A DNA stretch of 64,000 bases from Janthinobacterium sp. SUN073 (GTDB lineage Bacteria > Pseudomonadota > Gammaproteobacteria > Burkholderiales > Burkholderiaceae_D): the NCBI RefSeq assembly GCF_030397665.1, contig NZ_JAPUBT010000004.1:62001-126000 (forward strand). Reading direction: 5' to 3'. Of this stretch, positions 9,417-17,995 are shown piece after piece (positions within the stretch are counted from its first letter, which is position 1; every line of letters starts with the position of its first letter). Made by a program: the position numbers and the translations under genes. The notes below the pieces were generated by a model. That model made no database searches and had not been told where the DNA came from. It saw only the letters and a program-made list of their open reading frames with translations.

Positions 9417-10493
9417 ATGAGCTTGCCTAACACTCCCGATACCCCCGACACCGAGAACGCCCCGGCAGCACCGCTGTCCGCCGCCGCCCTCGCTTCGCAA
9501 TCCGTGATCCTGACGGGCGACCGCCCGACCGGCCCCCTGCACCTGGGCCACTACGTGGGCAGCCTGCGCGACCGCGTCCGCTACCAGAACAGCTACAAGC
9601 AATTCATCATGCTGGCCGACGCGCAGGCGCTGACGGACAATATGGATGACATCGACAAGGTGCACCGCAACGTCGTCGAAGTGGCGCTCGATTACCTGGC
9701 CGTCGGCATCGATCCGACGAAAACCACGGTCTTCATCCAGTCGCAAATCCCGGAACTGGCCGAGCTGACCTTTTACTACCTGAACATCGTCACCGTGGCA
9801 CGCCTCGAGCGCAACCCCACCGTCAAGGAAGAAATCCGCCTGCGCGGCTTCGAGCGCGACATCCCGGCCGGCTTTTTGACCTACCCTGCCAGCCAGGCGG
9901 CCGACATCACGGCCTTCAAGGCGGGCGTGGTGCCCGTGGGCGAAGACCAGATCCCGATGATCGAGCAAACGAATGAAATCGTGCGCCGCTTCAACCGCAT
10001 GTACAACCGCGAAGTGCTGATGGAATGCAAGGCGCTGGTGCCCGACATCGGCCGCCTGCCCGGCATCGACGGCAAGGCGAAGATGAGCAAGTCGCTGGGC
10101 AACACCATCAACCTGGGCGCGACCTCGGCCGAAATCACGGCTGCCGTGAAAAAAGTCTATACGGACCCGCTGCACCTGCGCGTGGAAGACCCGGGCCACC
10201 TGGAAGGCAACATCGCGTTTACCTACCTGGACGCGTTTGACCCGGAAAAAGCGGCGCTGGCCGAAATGAAAGCCCATTATGTGCGTGGCGGCCTGGGCGA
10301 CAGCATCGTCAAGAAACGCCTGGACCTGGTCTTGCAGGAAATGCTGGCGCCGATCCGCGCCCGCCGCGAAGAGTTCGCCAAAGACAAGGGACAAGTCATC
10401 CAGATGCTCAAGGAAGGCACCTTCAAGGCGCGCGAAGTGGCGGCCCGCACGGCCGATGAAGTCAAGTCGGCGCTGGGCCTGAACTACTTCTAA
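9417..10493 (+). CDS. trpS: Tryptophanyl-tRNA synthetase
   Basis: Charges tRNA-Trp with tryptophan in the cytoplasm (class Ic synthetase), 358 residues. The ATP-binding signature HLGH is at residues 42-45 and KMSKS at 222-226, separated by the Rossmann fold, including the tryptophan-pocket region around [20 protein letters not shown]. The first about 26 residues (rich in Pro, Thr, Asp) are an extra low-complexity extension before the catalytic domain. ATG at 9417 is preferred to a TTG one codon earlier because AAAGGA is correctly spaced. A terminator-like hairpin follows. Confidence 0.97.
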   Translation: MSLPNTPDTPDTENAPAAPLSAAALASQSVILTGDRPTGPLHLGHYVGSLRDRVRYQNSYKQFIMLADAQALTDNMDDIDKVHRNVVEVALDYLAVGIDPTKTTVFIQSQIPELAELTFYYLNIVTVARLERNPTVKEEIRLRGFERDIPAGFLTYPASQAADITAFKAGVVPVGEDQIPMIEQTNEIVRRFNRMYNREVLMECKALVPDIGRLPGIDGKAKMSKSLGNTINLGATSAEITAAVKKVYTDPLHLRVEDPGHLEGNIAFTYLDAFDPEKAALAEMKAHYVRGGLGDSIVKKRLDLVLQEMLAPIRARREEFAKDKGQVIQMLKEGTFKAREVAARTADEVKSALGLNYF

Positions 10494-10527
10494 TTACCAC
10501 AGCCAATAGCAAATTGATGCGCCCTGC

Positions 10528-10568
10528 CGGAGTCGGGTAGAATCCCGTCTCCGCCGGGCCATTTTTTT
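10528..10568 (+). terminator. Probable intrinsic terminator of trpS
   Basis: A 10-bp stem with one T-T mismatch (10528-10537 pairs with 10544-10553, loop TAGAAT), then CCGGGCCA and a run of seven T at 10562-10568. It lies 35 bases after the trpS stop. The spacing between stem and T run is longer than ideal. Confidence 0.5.
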
Positions 10569-10590
10569 GCCTAACCCAACAGCAGAGTCT

Positions 10591-10617
10591 GGGGTCGGAC
10601 CCTGAGGGTCCGACCCC
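10591..10617. repeat. Palindromic repeat, family B, copy 1
   Basis: A perfect inverted repeat: GGGGTCGGACCC, loop TGA, GGGTCCGACCCC. A second copy at 28025-28051 has the same length and loop but a G-C pair replaced by T-A in the stem, so pairing is preserved. Both are intergenic and both are followed by a similar tail (GG..., then TGYTCTTRGGGT-like sequence). This is REP-like extragenic palindrome behaviour. Confidence 0.85.
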
Positions 10618-10657
10618 GGCACTTGTCTTAGGGTCACCATATATTGAAACATAGCTA

Positions 10658-12247
10658 ATGACCGACTCCGCTATCGAACAGCTGCTGCAGCAGCATTTTT
10701 CCATCGATGCGCTGCAACAGGCCCCCGCGCCCCTGCGGCAGGCGCTGGGCATGCTGGGCGGCTGGCTGGCCGCCGAACGCGACACGGCCTATCCGCACAC
10801 GCCGTATGCGGAACTGCTGACGCAACTGTCCGACACCTGCCTGCCCGCGAACGGCATGCCCGTGGTGGCATTCCTGCAAGAACTCGACGCCACCGTGCTG
10901 GCCAACACGGCCCAGCTGAACCACCCGCAATACATCGGCCACATGACGCAGGCCCTGCCCTGGATCAGCGTGCTGGCCGAGGCGTTTACGGCCACCCTGA
11001 ACCAGAACCAGGTGAAGATCGAGACGGCGTATGTGTCGACCCTGATCGAAAAGCAGATCCTCGGTTGGCTGCACCGCCAGGTGTACCAGCAGGCTGATAG
11101 TGTCTACACGCAGGCGATGGCCGCCACCAGCGGCGCGCTGGGCAATGTCGTCAATGGCGGCACCATGGGCAACCTGACGGCGCTGGCCGTGGCGCTGGAG
11201 CAGCAACTGCCCGGCACGCGCAAGCGGGGCCTGTTTGCCGCCATGCAGGATTCTGGCCATGCGGGGCTGGCCGTGATCGGTTCGGCCCGCAGCCATTATT
11301 CCGTGAAAAAGGCGCTGGCGACCCTGGGCCTCGGCGAAAACGCGCTGCACCTGGTGGCCGTCGACCGCGACAACCGCATCGATGTCGCCGCGCTGGAAGC
11401 AACCATTGCCGATTTAAAACAACGCAAGATCAAGGTCATCGCCATGATCGGCATCGCCGGCACGACGGAAACGGGCGCCATCGACCCGCTGGCCGCCATG
11501 GCGGCGATTGCCGCACGCGAAAGCATCTGGTTCCACGTGGATGCCGCCTGGGGCGGCGCCCTGCTGATCGCCGAACAATACCGCACGCTGTACGACGGCA
11601 TCGCCCTGGCCGACTCCGTCGTCATCGACGGGCATAAGTTGCTGTGGGTGCCGATGGCGCAAAGCATGGTGCTGTTCAAGGATAGCGCCAGCCTGAACTT
11701 ACTGAAACACAACGCCAATTACATCTTGCGCGACAACTCGGGCGACCTGGGCCAGACGTCGCTGGAAGGCTCGCGCCGCTTCGATGCCTTGAAACTGTGG
11801 ACCTCGTTCAAGGTGCTGGGCGTGTCCGGCTACACGACCTTGCTGCAGCAGGCGGCCACCCTGTCCGGCCAGTTGCAGCAGTTACTGGCCGACCAGCAGG
11901 ATTTTGAACTCGTCACGCGCTCCGACACCTTCATTCTCACCTACCGCTACGTGCCCGCGCACTTGCGCCAGCGCATGGAAAGCTTGCTGGCCAGCGGCCA
12001 GCTGGATGCGGCAACGGAACTGAACAAGCAGCTGAACACCTTGACCGCCAAGCTGCAAAACCGGCAAAAGGCGCAGGGCCACAGCTTTGTCTCGCGCACG
12101 GTACTGGAATCGACGCGCTACCCCGGCCCGACCAATGTACTGCGCGTGGTCATGACGAATGTCAAGACGCGCCCCCACCACTTGCGCGCCATCCTGGCCG
12201 AACAGCGCACCATCGGCCAGGCGCTGGTGTCGGAACTGGGCTTGTAA
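10658..12247 (+). CDS. Group II PLP-dependent decarboxylase (PanP-like, aspartate or related amino acid)
   Basis: Cytoplasmic pyridoxal-phosphate enzyme of 529 residues in the Pfam pyridoxal_deC fold. The cofactor sites are plain: ATSGALGNVVNGGTMGNL for phosphate and ring contact, FHVDAAWGGALL with the PLP-binding Asp, and VIDGHKLLWVPM with the Schiff-base Lys. The N-terminal HPQYIGHMTQALP is typical of the family. Length and motif wording resemble the PanP type of aspartate 1-decarboxylase that makes beta-alanine for pantothenate, but glutamate, diaminobutyrate or tyrosine decarboxylases share the same fold, so the substrate is inferred only. No Shine-Dalgarno is visible. The CLC gene follows after 36 bases. 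Confidence 0.75.
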   Translation: MTDSAIEQLLQQHFSIDALQQAPAPLRQALGMLGGWLAAERDTAYPHTPYAELLTQLSDTCLPANGMPVVAFLQELDATVLANTAQLNHPQYIGHMTQALPWISVLAEAFTATLNQNQVKIETAYVSTLIEKQILGWLHRQVYQQADSVYTQAMAATSGALGNVVNGGTMGNLTALAVALEQQLPGTRKRGLFAAMQDSGHAGLAVIGSARSHYSVKKALATLGLGENALHLVAVDRDNRIDVAALEATIADLKQRKIKVIAMIGIAGTTETGAIDPLAAMAAIAARESIWFHVDAAWGGALLIAEQYRTLYDGIALADSVVIDGHKLLWVPMAQSMVLFKDSASLNLLKHNANYILRDNSGDLGQTSLEGSRRFDALKLWTSFKVLGVSGYTTLLQQAATLSGQLQQLLADQQDFELVTRSDTFILTYRYVPAHLRQRMESLLASGQLDAATELNKQLNTLTAKLQNRQKAQGHSFVSRTVLESTRYPGPTNVLRVVMTNVKTRPHHLRAILAEQRTIGQALVSELGL

Positions 12248-12283
12248 GGAAACACCCACCCATCAGCCTTGACTGGATGCCCG

Positions 12284-13537
12284 ATGCAGCGACTTAGCGC
12301 CCTCACCGACCTGTTACAGCATCTGTTGAAATGGCTGCTGCTCGCGAGCATCGTGGCCGCGCTGGCTGGGTCGGCCTCGGCCTGTTTCCTGTTCGCCCTC
12401 GACTGGGCGACGCGCACGCGCCTGGCGCACGCCTGGCTGATCTGGCTGCTGCCCGTGGCGGGCTTTGCCGTCGGCTGGCTGTATTTGCGCTATGGCAGCA
12501 GTGTCGAGGGTGGCGCGAATCTGCTCATCGATGAAATCCACGACCCGAAAAAAATCGTCCCGCTGCGCATGGCGCCGCTGGTGCTGGGCGGCACCGTCAT
12601 CTCGCATCTGTTCGGCGCGTCTGTCGGGCGCGAAGGCACGGCCGTGCAGATGGGTGGCGCGCTGGCCGACCAGCTGACCCGCATGTTTCGGTTGAACAAT
12701 GAAGACCGCCGCATCATCCTGATGACCGGCATCAGCGCCGGCTTTGCCTCCGTCTTCGGCACGCCGCTGGCGGGCGCCCTCTTCGGCCTGGAAGTACTGG
12801 CCATTGGCCGCCTGCGCTACGAAGCCATGCTGCCCTGCCTGGCTGCCGCCGTCATCGCCGACCAGGTGGGCTTGCTGTGGGGGCAGTTATTCAACATTCA
12901 CCACACGCATTACGCCGTGCCACTGATCCCCGCCCTTTCCGCCTGGACTTTATCCGCCATGGTGATTGCGGGCGTGCTGTTCGGCGTGACGGGCAAGGTG
13001 TTTGCGCAAGCCACGCACGGCTTGAGCGCGCTGATGAAGCGCTGGATCGGCTACGCGCCGCTGCGTCCGCTGGCCGGCGGCGTCGCCGTCGCGCTGGCCG
13101 TGTGGCTGCTGGGCACCGACAAATATATCGGCCTGGGCATTCCCACCATCGTCGACGCCCTCAAGGAACCGCTGCCCGCCTGGGATTTCCTCGGCAAGAT
13201 GGCGTTTACCATTGTATCCTTGGGCACCGGTTTCAAGGGCGGTGAAGTGACGCCCCTGTTCTTCATCGGCGCGACCCTGGGCAATGCGCTGGGGCCGCTG
13301 CTGCACCAACCCGTCACCCTGCTGGCCGCCATCGGTTTTGTCGCCGTCTTCGCGGGCGCCGCCAACACGCCGATCGCCTCGACCCTGATGGCGATGGAAC
13401 TGTTCGGCGCCGAAATCGGCGTCTACGCGGCCATCGCCTGCGTGGTGGCCTACCTGTTTTCCGGCCACGCGGGCATTTACCGGGCGCAGCGCAGCGGCCA
13501 CGCCAAGCGCCATCCGGCCAAGGATCTCGACACATGA
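12284..13537 (+). CDS. CLC-family anion transporter, probably fluoride/H+ antiporter type
   Basis: Inner-membrane CLC protein of about 417 residues. The start may be ATG 12284 or TTG 12269. The pore signature is GREGTAVQMGG at about residue 114 (usual chloride CLCs have GREGP) and the first filter region reads EGGANLLIDEIHDPKK rather than GSGIPE. Both features are those of the CLC-F clade that exports fluoride in exchange for protons. The external gating Glu is kept in GREGT. No fluoride riboswitch is visible in the 36-base upstream gap. The downstream methyltransferase overlaps its stop by 4 bases, so the two are co-translated. Confidence 0.8.
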   Translation: MQRLSALTDLLQHLLKWLLLASIVAALAGSASACFLFALDWATRTRLAHAWLIWLLPVAGFAVGWLYLRYGSSVEGGANLLIDEIHDPKKIVPLRMAPLVLGGTVISHLFGASVGREGTAVQMGGALADQLTRMFRLNNEDRRIILMTGISAGFASVFGTPLAGALFGLEVLAIGRLRYEAMLPCLAAAVIADQVGLLWGQLFNIHHTHYAVPLIPALSAWTLSAMVIAGVLFGVTGKVFAQATHGLSALMKRWIGYAPLRPLAGGVAVALAVWLLGTDKYIGLGIPTIVDALKEPLPAWDFLGKMAFTIVSLGTGFKGGEVTPLFFIGATLGNALGPLLHQPVTLLAAIGFVAVFAGAANTPIASTLMAMELFGAEIGVYAAIACVVAYLFSGHAGIYRAQRSGHAKRHPAKDLDT

Positions 13538-14265
13538 CACAGAATATCTACGACAACGACGCCTTTTTTACCGGCTACAGCCAGCTGCCCCGCTCGATTG
13601 GCGGCCTCGACAGTGCCCCCGAATGGCCAGCCCTGCGCGCCATGTTACCGGATGTGCAAGGCAAGCAGGTACTCGACCTGGGCTGCGGCTATGGCTGGTT
13701 CTGCCGTTGGGCGGCGCAAGCCGGCGCGGCACGGGTGCTGGGCGTGGATGTGTCGGAAAAGATGCTGGCGCAGGCGCGTGGCATGGGGAACCATGCGGCG
13801 GTCGAGTATGCCCGGCTGGACCTGGAACAACTGGCCTTGCCGCCCGCCAGCTACGATCTGATTTACAGTTCACTGACGTTCCACTACATCGAAGGTTTCG
13901 CCACCCTGCTGGCCGCCATCCGCCAGAGTTTAAAGCCAGGCGGCAAGCTGGTGTTTTCCATCGAGCACCCGATCTTCATGGCGCCGCGCCAGCCGGGCTG
14001 GCTGACGGATGCGCAAGGCCGCAAGCGCTGGCCCGTCGACAGTTACCAGCAGCAAGGCCCGCGCGTCTCGGACTGGCTGGCGCCGGGCGTGATCAAGCAG
14101 CACCGCACCATCGGCACGACCTTGAACGCATTGATACACGCCGGTTTCCAGCTGGAACACGTGGAAGAATGGGGGCCGACAGACGAACAGGTGGCGCAGC
14201 AGCCGGCCCTGGCGGAAGAGCGGGAACGGCCGATGCTGTTGCTGGTGGGGTGCGGCCGGCCCTAG
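13534..14265 (+). CDS. Class I SAM-dependent methyltransferase
   Basis: Cytoplasmic methyltransferase of 243 residues. The AdoMet-binding motif I is VLDLGCGYGWFCRWAA (about residues 44-59), followed by VLGVDVSEKML (motif post I), YDLIYSSLTFHYIE (motif II) and LKPGGKLVFSIEHP (motif III). This is the Methyltransf_11/UbiE-like group; substrate unknown. It begins by ATGA overlap with the CLC gene. It ends 4 bases into the stop of the convergent ADP-ribosylglycohydrolase gene, leaving no intergenic space. Confidence 0.9.
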   Translation: MTQNIYDNDAFFTGYSQLPRSIGGLDSAPEWPALRAMLPDVQGKQVLDLGCGYGWFCRWAAQAGAARVLGVDVSEKMLAQARGMGNHAAVEYARLDLEQLALPPASYDLIYSSLTFHYIEGFATLLAAIRQSLKPGGKLVFSIEHPIFMAPRQPGWLTDAQGRKRWPVDSYQQQGPRVSDWLAPGVIKQHRTIGTTLNALIHAGFQLEHVEEWGPTDEQVAQQPALAEERERPMLLLVGCGRP

Positions 14266-15182
14266 CTCCGGGCCCGTTCAAACAATTTGCCCGCCAGCTC
14301 TTCGATATCGCCGCGCATGGCCAGCATTTCCAGCCAGCGCGCAGGAATCGCCTGCGCGCCATAATACGCGCCGGCAAGCTGGCCGACGATGGCGCCAGTG
14401 GTATCGGCATCTTCGCCCAGATTGACGGCGCGTAACACGGCCTCTTCCAGTGAGCCGGTATTGAAGAAACACCAGAGCGCCGCTTCCAGCGACTCCACGC
14501 AATAACCCGTGCCGCGTATCTGCTGCTCCGTTTTGGCGATAAAGTTACCGCTAGCCAGCTCCACCAGCCTGGGTTCGGCAGGCCGGTACGCGATACTCGC
14601 GATCAGCTCTTCTTTCGCCGTACCCGCCAGCGCGCTGCACAGCAAGGCGGCGAACAACTGGCAGCTTTCGACCGCCTCGGGTGCCGCATGGGTGGTGCGG
14701 GAACTATCGGCGGCATAGGCCACGGCCGCCTCGGTATCAGGATAAGCAAACAGCACGACCGGGGCCAGGCGCATGAGCGAACCATTGCCCGCCGTGTCAG
14801 GCGCCGTGGAACCGCTCCAGGGGTTGCCCGTTTCCTGGAAACTGGCCAGCGCGCTTCTTACCGTGCCACCGATATCGAAGCAGGTGCCCGTGGAGCTCAG
14901 ATAGCCCCATTGCCACCAGTTCAGATACCGCACCATCTGGTCCGCCGGATCAAACGCCCCTTTCTGGACCAGGCTTTCGGCCAGGCACAGCGCCATTGAA
15001 GTATCGTCCGTCCATTGTCCTGGCTGCAGACCAAACGGACCGCCGCCCAACATGCCAGTCACCGGCGCAAAGCTGCCGCGCGGAGAAAACTCCACGCTCG
15101 TGCCGACGGCATCGCCACAGGCCAGCGCCAGCATGGCGCCCAAATAACGGTTGTGCAAAGTTGACGTATTCATGGTTTCCAT
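14262..15182 (-). CDS. ADP-ribosylglycohydrolase family protein (DraG-like)
   Basis: Cytoplasmic hydrolase of 306 residues in the DraG/ARH fold, which removes ADP-ribose from proteins or small molecules using two Mg ions. The metal ligands are visible: GDAVGTSVEF near residue 23, QWTDDTSMAL near 57, GNGSLMRLAPV in the middle, and LGEDADTTGAIVGQLAGA near 250. The start is either ATG 15182 or ATG 15173. It lies 6 bases after the XRE-cupin gene on the same strand, so the two are likely one operon. The true target is unknown; nothing nitrogenase-related is near. Confidence 0.92.
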   Translation of the reverse strand: METMNTSTLHNRYLGAMLALACGDAVGTSVEFSPRGSFAPVTGMLGGGPFGLQPGQWTDDTSMALCLAESLVQKGAFDPADQMVRYLNWWQWGYLSSTGTCFDIGGTVRSALASFQETGNPWSGSTAPDTAGNGSLMRLAPVVLFAYPDTEAAVAYAADSSRTTHAAPEAVESCQLFAALLCSALAGTAKEELIASIAYRPAEPRLVELASGNFIAKTEQQIRGTGYCVESLEAALWCFFNTGSLEEAVLRAVNLGEDADTTGAIVGQLAGAYYGAQAIPARWLEMLAMRGDIEELAGKLFERARS

Positions 15183-15188
15183 TGACTC

Positions 15189-15746
15189 TTAGCTGGCCAC
15201 ATTGCGCGTAAAGCGCAAAGTGGATGCACCCGCATTCACGTAGGCATACGCTTGCGCGCTGCTGAAGACGAAAAAATCGCCGGTGGCCAGGTACTTGGTT
15301 CCGGCCGCCAGGACCAGCTGCAGCTCACCTTCCAGCACATACAGCATTTCGCTGAAGCCGGCCGGATCGGCTTGCGCATCATAGCGCTCGCCTGGCGCCA
15401 GGGTCCACGACCACAGTTCGACCTGGCGGCTGGCGGGCGCCGCGCCCAGCAGCACGGCCTGGCTCGCCTGCGACTCGCCTTGCCACATCAGCACGCGCAG
15501 GCTGTCGTGCGGCCGCCGCGGCGGCTGCACCAGGTCGACAAAGGCTACTTTCAAGGCGGCGGCCACGTGGTCGAGGTTGGCCAGGCTGATGTTGGTGCTG
15601 CCCGCCTCGACGCCATTGACCATGCGCCGGCTGAGTCCCGACAGGCGCGCCAGCTCTTCCTGGCTGAGGCCGGCAGCGACGCGCAAGCGCCGCAGATTTG
15701 CGGCCAGGTGTGCCAGCACGCCACCGGCCTCGGCTTGACTGCGCAA
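15189..15746 (-). CDS. XRE-family regulator with C-terminal cupin
   Basis: Transcription regulator of 185 residues: helix-turn-helix at about 14-70 (NLRRLRVAAGLSQEELARLSGLSRRMVNGVEAG) and a cupin sensor barrel at about 100-180 (LAPGERYDAQADPAGFSEML, VLEGELQLVLAAGTKYLATGDFFVF). No ATG exists near the domain start. The likely start is TTG at 15744-15746, with GGAG at 15754-15757 at correct spacing. Longer readings run antisense through the neighbouring permease gene and are not real. It is divergent from the EamA gene by 51 bases and is a good candidate to regulate it. Confidence 0.88.
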   Translation of the reverse strand: MRSQAEAGGVLAHLAANLRRLRVAAGLSQEELARLSGLSRRMVNGVEAGSTNISLANLDHVAAALKVAFVDLVQPPRRPHDSLRVLMWQGESQASQAVLLGAAPASRQVELWSWTLAPGERYDAQADPAGFSEMLYVLEGELQLVLAAGTKYLATGDFFVFSSAQAYAYVNAGASTLRFTRNVAS

Positions 15747-15797
15747 TATATTGCTCCTATGATGATGGGAAATATTCTGCTCATAGCATAGCTCCCC

Positions 15798-16710
15798 ATG
15801 AAAACACACGCAAGTCCCCCGCCCGCCCTCGGCCTGCCCGAGCTGGCCCTGATCGCCATTACCTTCATTTGGGGCGGTACTTTTCTTGTCGTGCAGCATG
15901 CCGTGACGGTCAGCGGGCCGCTGGCCTTTGTCGCCGCCCGCTTTGCCGTGGCCGCCAGCATCGGCGCCCTCGTTTGCAGGGGCCAGTTGCGCCAGTTGAC
16001 GAAGACCGAATTGCTGACGGGTATGGCCATCGGCGTGAGCATCTTTGGCGGCTATGCGCTGCAAACCTATGGCTTGATGCATATCACGAGCAGTAAATCG
16101 GCCTTCATCACGGCCTTCTATGTGCCCATCGTGCCGCTGGTGCAATGGCTGGTCTTCAAGCAGCGGCCCCGCGCCGCCGTCTGGGCGGCCGTGGTGCTGG
16201 CTTTCGTCGGCTTGCTGTTGCTCACGGGAACGGATGGCTTGAACATGGGTTTGGGCAAAGGCGAGCTGATGACGGCCGTGGGCGCCATCGCGATCGCCCT
16301 GGAAATCATCCTCATCAGCCGCGTCTCGCCGCAATTGAACATCCTGCGCGTGACCATCGTGCAACTGGCGACGGCATCCCTGATCGCCCTGCTGCTGATG
16401 CCCGTCATGGGCGAAGCGCCGCCAGCCCTGAGCCAGACGTTCATCCTCAGCGTGCTGGCCCTGGGCTGCGCCAGCGCGCTGATTCAATATGTGATGAACT
16501 GGGCGCAAAAGCGCATTTCCGCCACCAAGGCCACCTTGATCTATGCGGGCGAACCTGTCTGGGCCGGCGTCATCGGGCGCATCGCCGGTGAACGCCTGCC
16601 CGCGCTGGCCATCGTGGGGGGGTATATTGATCATCGCTGCTGGCATCCTCAGCGAGTGGCGGCCGAAGCGCCTGCGTGCCGATGGCAAGGCCATCGCGCC
16701 ATCAGATTAA
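15798..16710 (+). CDS. EamA/DMT-family permease with a probable frameshift near its 3' end
   Basis: Ten-helix inner-membrane permease with two EamA repeats (start MKTHASPPPALGLPELALIAI; second repeat begins at about LMTAVGAIAIALEIIL). In the sequence as given, the frame breaks in a run of seven G at 16616-16622: the reading passes into YIDHRCWHPQRV and on to a stop at 16821-16823 inside the following repeat. If one G is removed, the last helix reads AIVGGILIIAAGILSEW and the gene ends normally at TAA 16708-16710. This is either a sequencing error, a recent mutation or slippage. The other EamA gene in the window (6302) is intact. Divergent from the XRE-cupin regulator. Confidence 0.82.
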
Positions 16711-16711
16711 C

Positions 16712-16831
16712 AACGCCTAACAAAACCGTAGCGAGCGGAAGGAAGTTGTGGTTGAGAAGCGCAACTGTACGAAGGTACAGTGAGCATCGCAGACCGCAAA
16801 TTACGACGCGCAGTAGGTTTTGATAGGCGTT
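16712..16831 (+). repeat. Structured intergenic element, family A, copy 1
   Basis: A 120-base element filling the whole gap between the corrected stop of the EamA gene and the stop of the JmjC gene. Terminal arms AACGCCTAACAAAACC (16712-16727) and GGTTTTGATAGGCGTT (16816-16831) pair at 15 of 16 positions. Internal stem TTGTGGTT (16746-16753) pairs with GACCGCAA (16792-16799). The apical hairpin is CTGTAC-GAAG-GTACAG (16765-16780). Conserved core words shared with the other copies: GTAGCGAGCGG, GAGAAGCGCAAC, TGAGCATCGCAG, GACGCGCAGTAGG. Confidence 0.9.
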
Positions 16832-17779
16832 CTAAGCCTCGGCCCGCCGCAGCGCCATATCCCCATGCAGCGCCAGCGGCACGGCCCTGGCCCAGCGGTT
16901 CGACGACAGCGAAAACGTCAGCGCGCGCACCTGGTGGTACCAGCCGGCGGGCACGTACAGCATGTCGCCCGGTTCGACGAGGCATTCGATCATGGTCGCC
17001 TGGCGCGCCAGGGGAAAACGCTCGAAGTCGGGCGCTTCCGGGTCGAACGGCGAACCGAACAGGATGGCGTTCGCCTCGCTGGGGTACAGGAAGGTGTCGT
17101 GGTGCGGCGGCGACAAAAAGATGCGCTTGCGGCCCCACACTTGCGCGAAGATATTGTCGTCGTAATCGCAATGCAAGGGCGTCACCGTGCCGGCCGGCCC
17201 CACCCAGAAGCGCGGCGGGCCCATCTTGTCGAAATACGTGGGCCAGTGGGTCAAACGGTTCAGCTCGCGCAACTCCAGGTTGCCCAGGTAAGGCGGCAGC
17301 GCGTACTTGCCCTCTGCCACCAGGTCCAGATATTGCCCCATCGACATATCCAGCATGGCGCGGTCGGCCGCAAACGCCGTGTTGATGTAGTCGCCCACCC
17401 GCGCCCGCACGGGCACGTGGCTGAACTGCTCGCGCAAGACATCGGGCGCCAGCCTGAACAAGGGCCAGCGCTGCACCAGCCCGCGCATCAGGAAGGGCAA
17501 GCCCAGCGCGGCGCGCGCGCGGAAGGCGGCGGCATCGAGCACGCCCAGGCGCGGCACCTCGCTGATGGCCTGCAAGTCACGCGCCGCCTGCTTGATGGCT
17601 ACGCGCATGGCCTCGATGGAAATGACGCCGCGCACCTGCGCATCCTTGTCTTCGCGCGCCTGCTTGCGCGCGAGTGCCGCTTCGGGCGAACTGCATTCGG
17701 CTGGCGGCCTGGGCGGCAAAGCGCGCGGCGCGATGGGGGGGGCCGCAAGCTCGTGCGGCACTTCTTTTTCTACGGACAT
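16832..17779 (-). CDS. Cupin-like JmjC-domain protein (Fe(II)/2-oxoglutarate dioxygenase type)
   Basis: Protein of 315 residues of the Cupin_8/JmjC fold, related to FIH and other protein hydroxylases. The iron-binding facial triad is visible as H-C-D in VTPLHCDYDDNIFAQV and a distal His in VPAGWYHQVRAL; GRKRIFLSPP lies between them as in the family. The first about 100 residues (rich in Ala, Pro, Arg) are family-variable. Function is probably hydroxylation of a protein or small molecule; substrate unknown. Its stop codon touches repeat copy 1, and copy 2 lies in the upstream region 96 bases before its start. Confidence 0.88.
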   Translation of the reverse strand: MSVEKEVPHELAAPPIAPRALPPRPPAECSSPEAALARKQAREDKDAQVRGVISIEAMRVAIKQAARDLQAISEVPRLGVLDAAAFRARAALGLPFLMRGLVQRWPLFRLAPDVLREQFSHVPVRARVGDYINTAFAADRAMLDMSMGQYLDLVAEGKYALPPYLGNLELRELNRLTHWPTYFDKMGPPRFWVGPAGTVTPLHCDYDDNIFAQVWGRKRIFLSPPHHDTFLYPSEANAILFGSPFDPEAPDFERFPLARQATMIECLVEPGDMLYVPAGWYHQVRALTFSLSSNRWARAVPLALHGDMALRRAEA

Positions 17780-17874
17780 AAACCTTCTTTGCGATCAGGG
17801 CGCCGCGCGGCATGGCGCGACAGTGCGCCATTTTAAGCCAGCAAGGCCAGCATGACCTATTCCCCCGACGCATC

Positions 17875-17994
17875 GACACCTGACAAAACCGTCGCGAGCG
17901 GAAGGGAGAGGTGGCCGAGAAACGCAACCGCACTGAAGTGCGGTGAGCATCGCAGGCCGCCTATACCGACGCGCAGCAGATTTGGTCAGGTGTC
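17875..17994 (+). repeat. Structured intergenic element, family A, copy 2
   Basis: 120 bases. Terminal arms GACACCTGAC (17875-17884) and GTCAGGTGTC (17985-17994) are perfectly complementary although their sequence differs from copy 1. Internal stem AGGTGGCC (17909-17916) pairs with GGCCGCCT (17955-17962); the apical hairpin is CCGCAC-TGAA-GTGCGG (17928-17943). Both stems differ in sequence from copy 1 but keep pairing. It ends one base from the stop codon of the KfrA-like gene. Confidence 0.9.
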
Positions 17995-17995
17995 C

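Noticed and set aside
10528..10560. 3' end of a tRNA or tRNA remnant (attachment site)
   Set aside because: GGGTAGAATCCC followed by TCTCCGCC looks like a T arm and acceptor end, but there is no D arm, anticodon arm or matching 5' acceptor strand upstream. A terminator hairpin explains it better.
15747..16694. Long N-terminal extension of the XRE-cupin reading frame
   Set aside because: The extension is antisense to the EamA permease, has a shadow-like composition, and a TTG start with a good GGAG site exists at 15746.
16712..16831. Integron attC site
   Set aside because: The left end GCCTAAC resembles the attC R'' box, but the right end is GATAGGC rather than GTTRRRY, the ends vary freely among copies as complementary pairs, and there is no integrase or cassette array.
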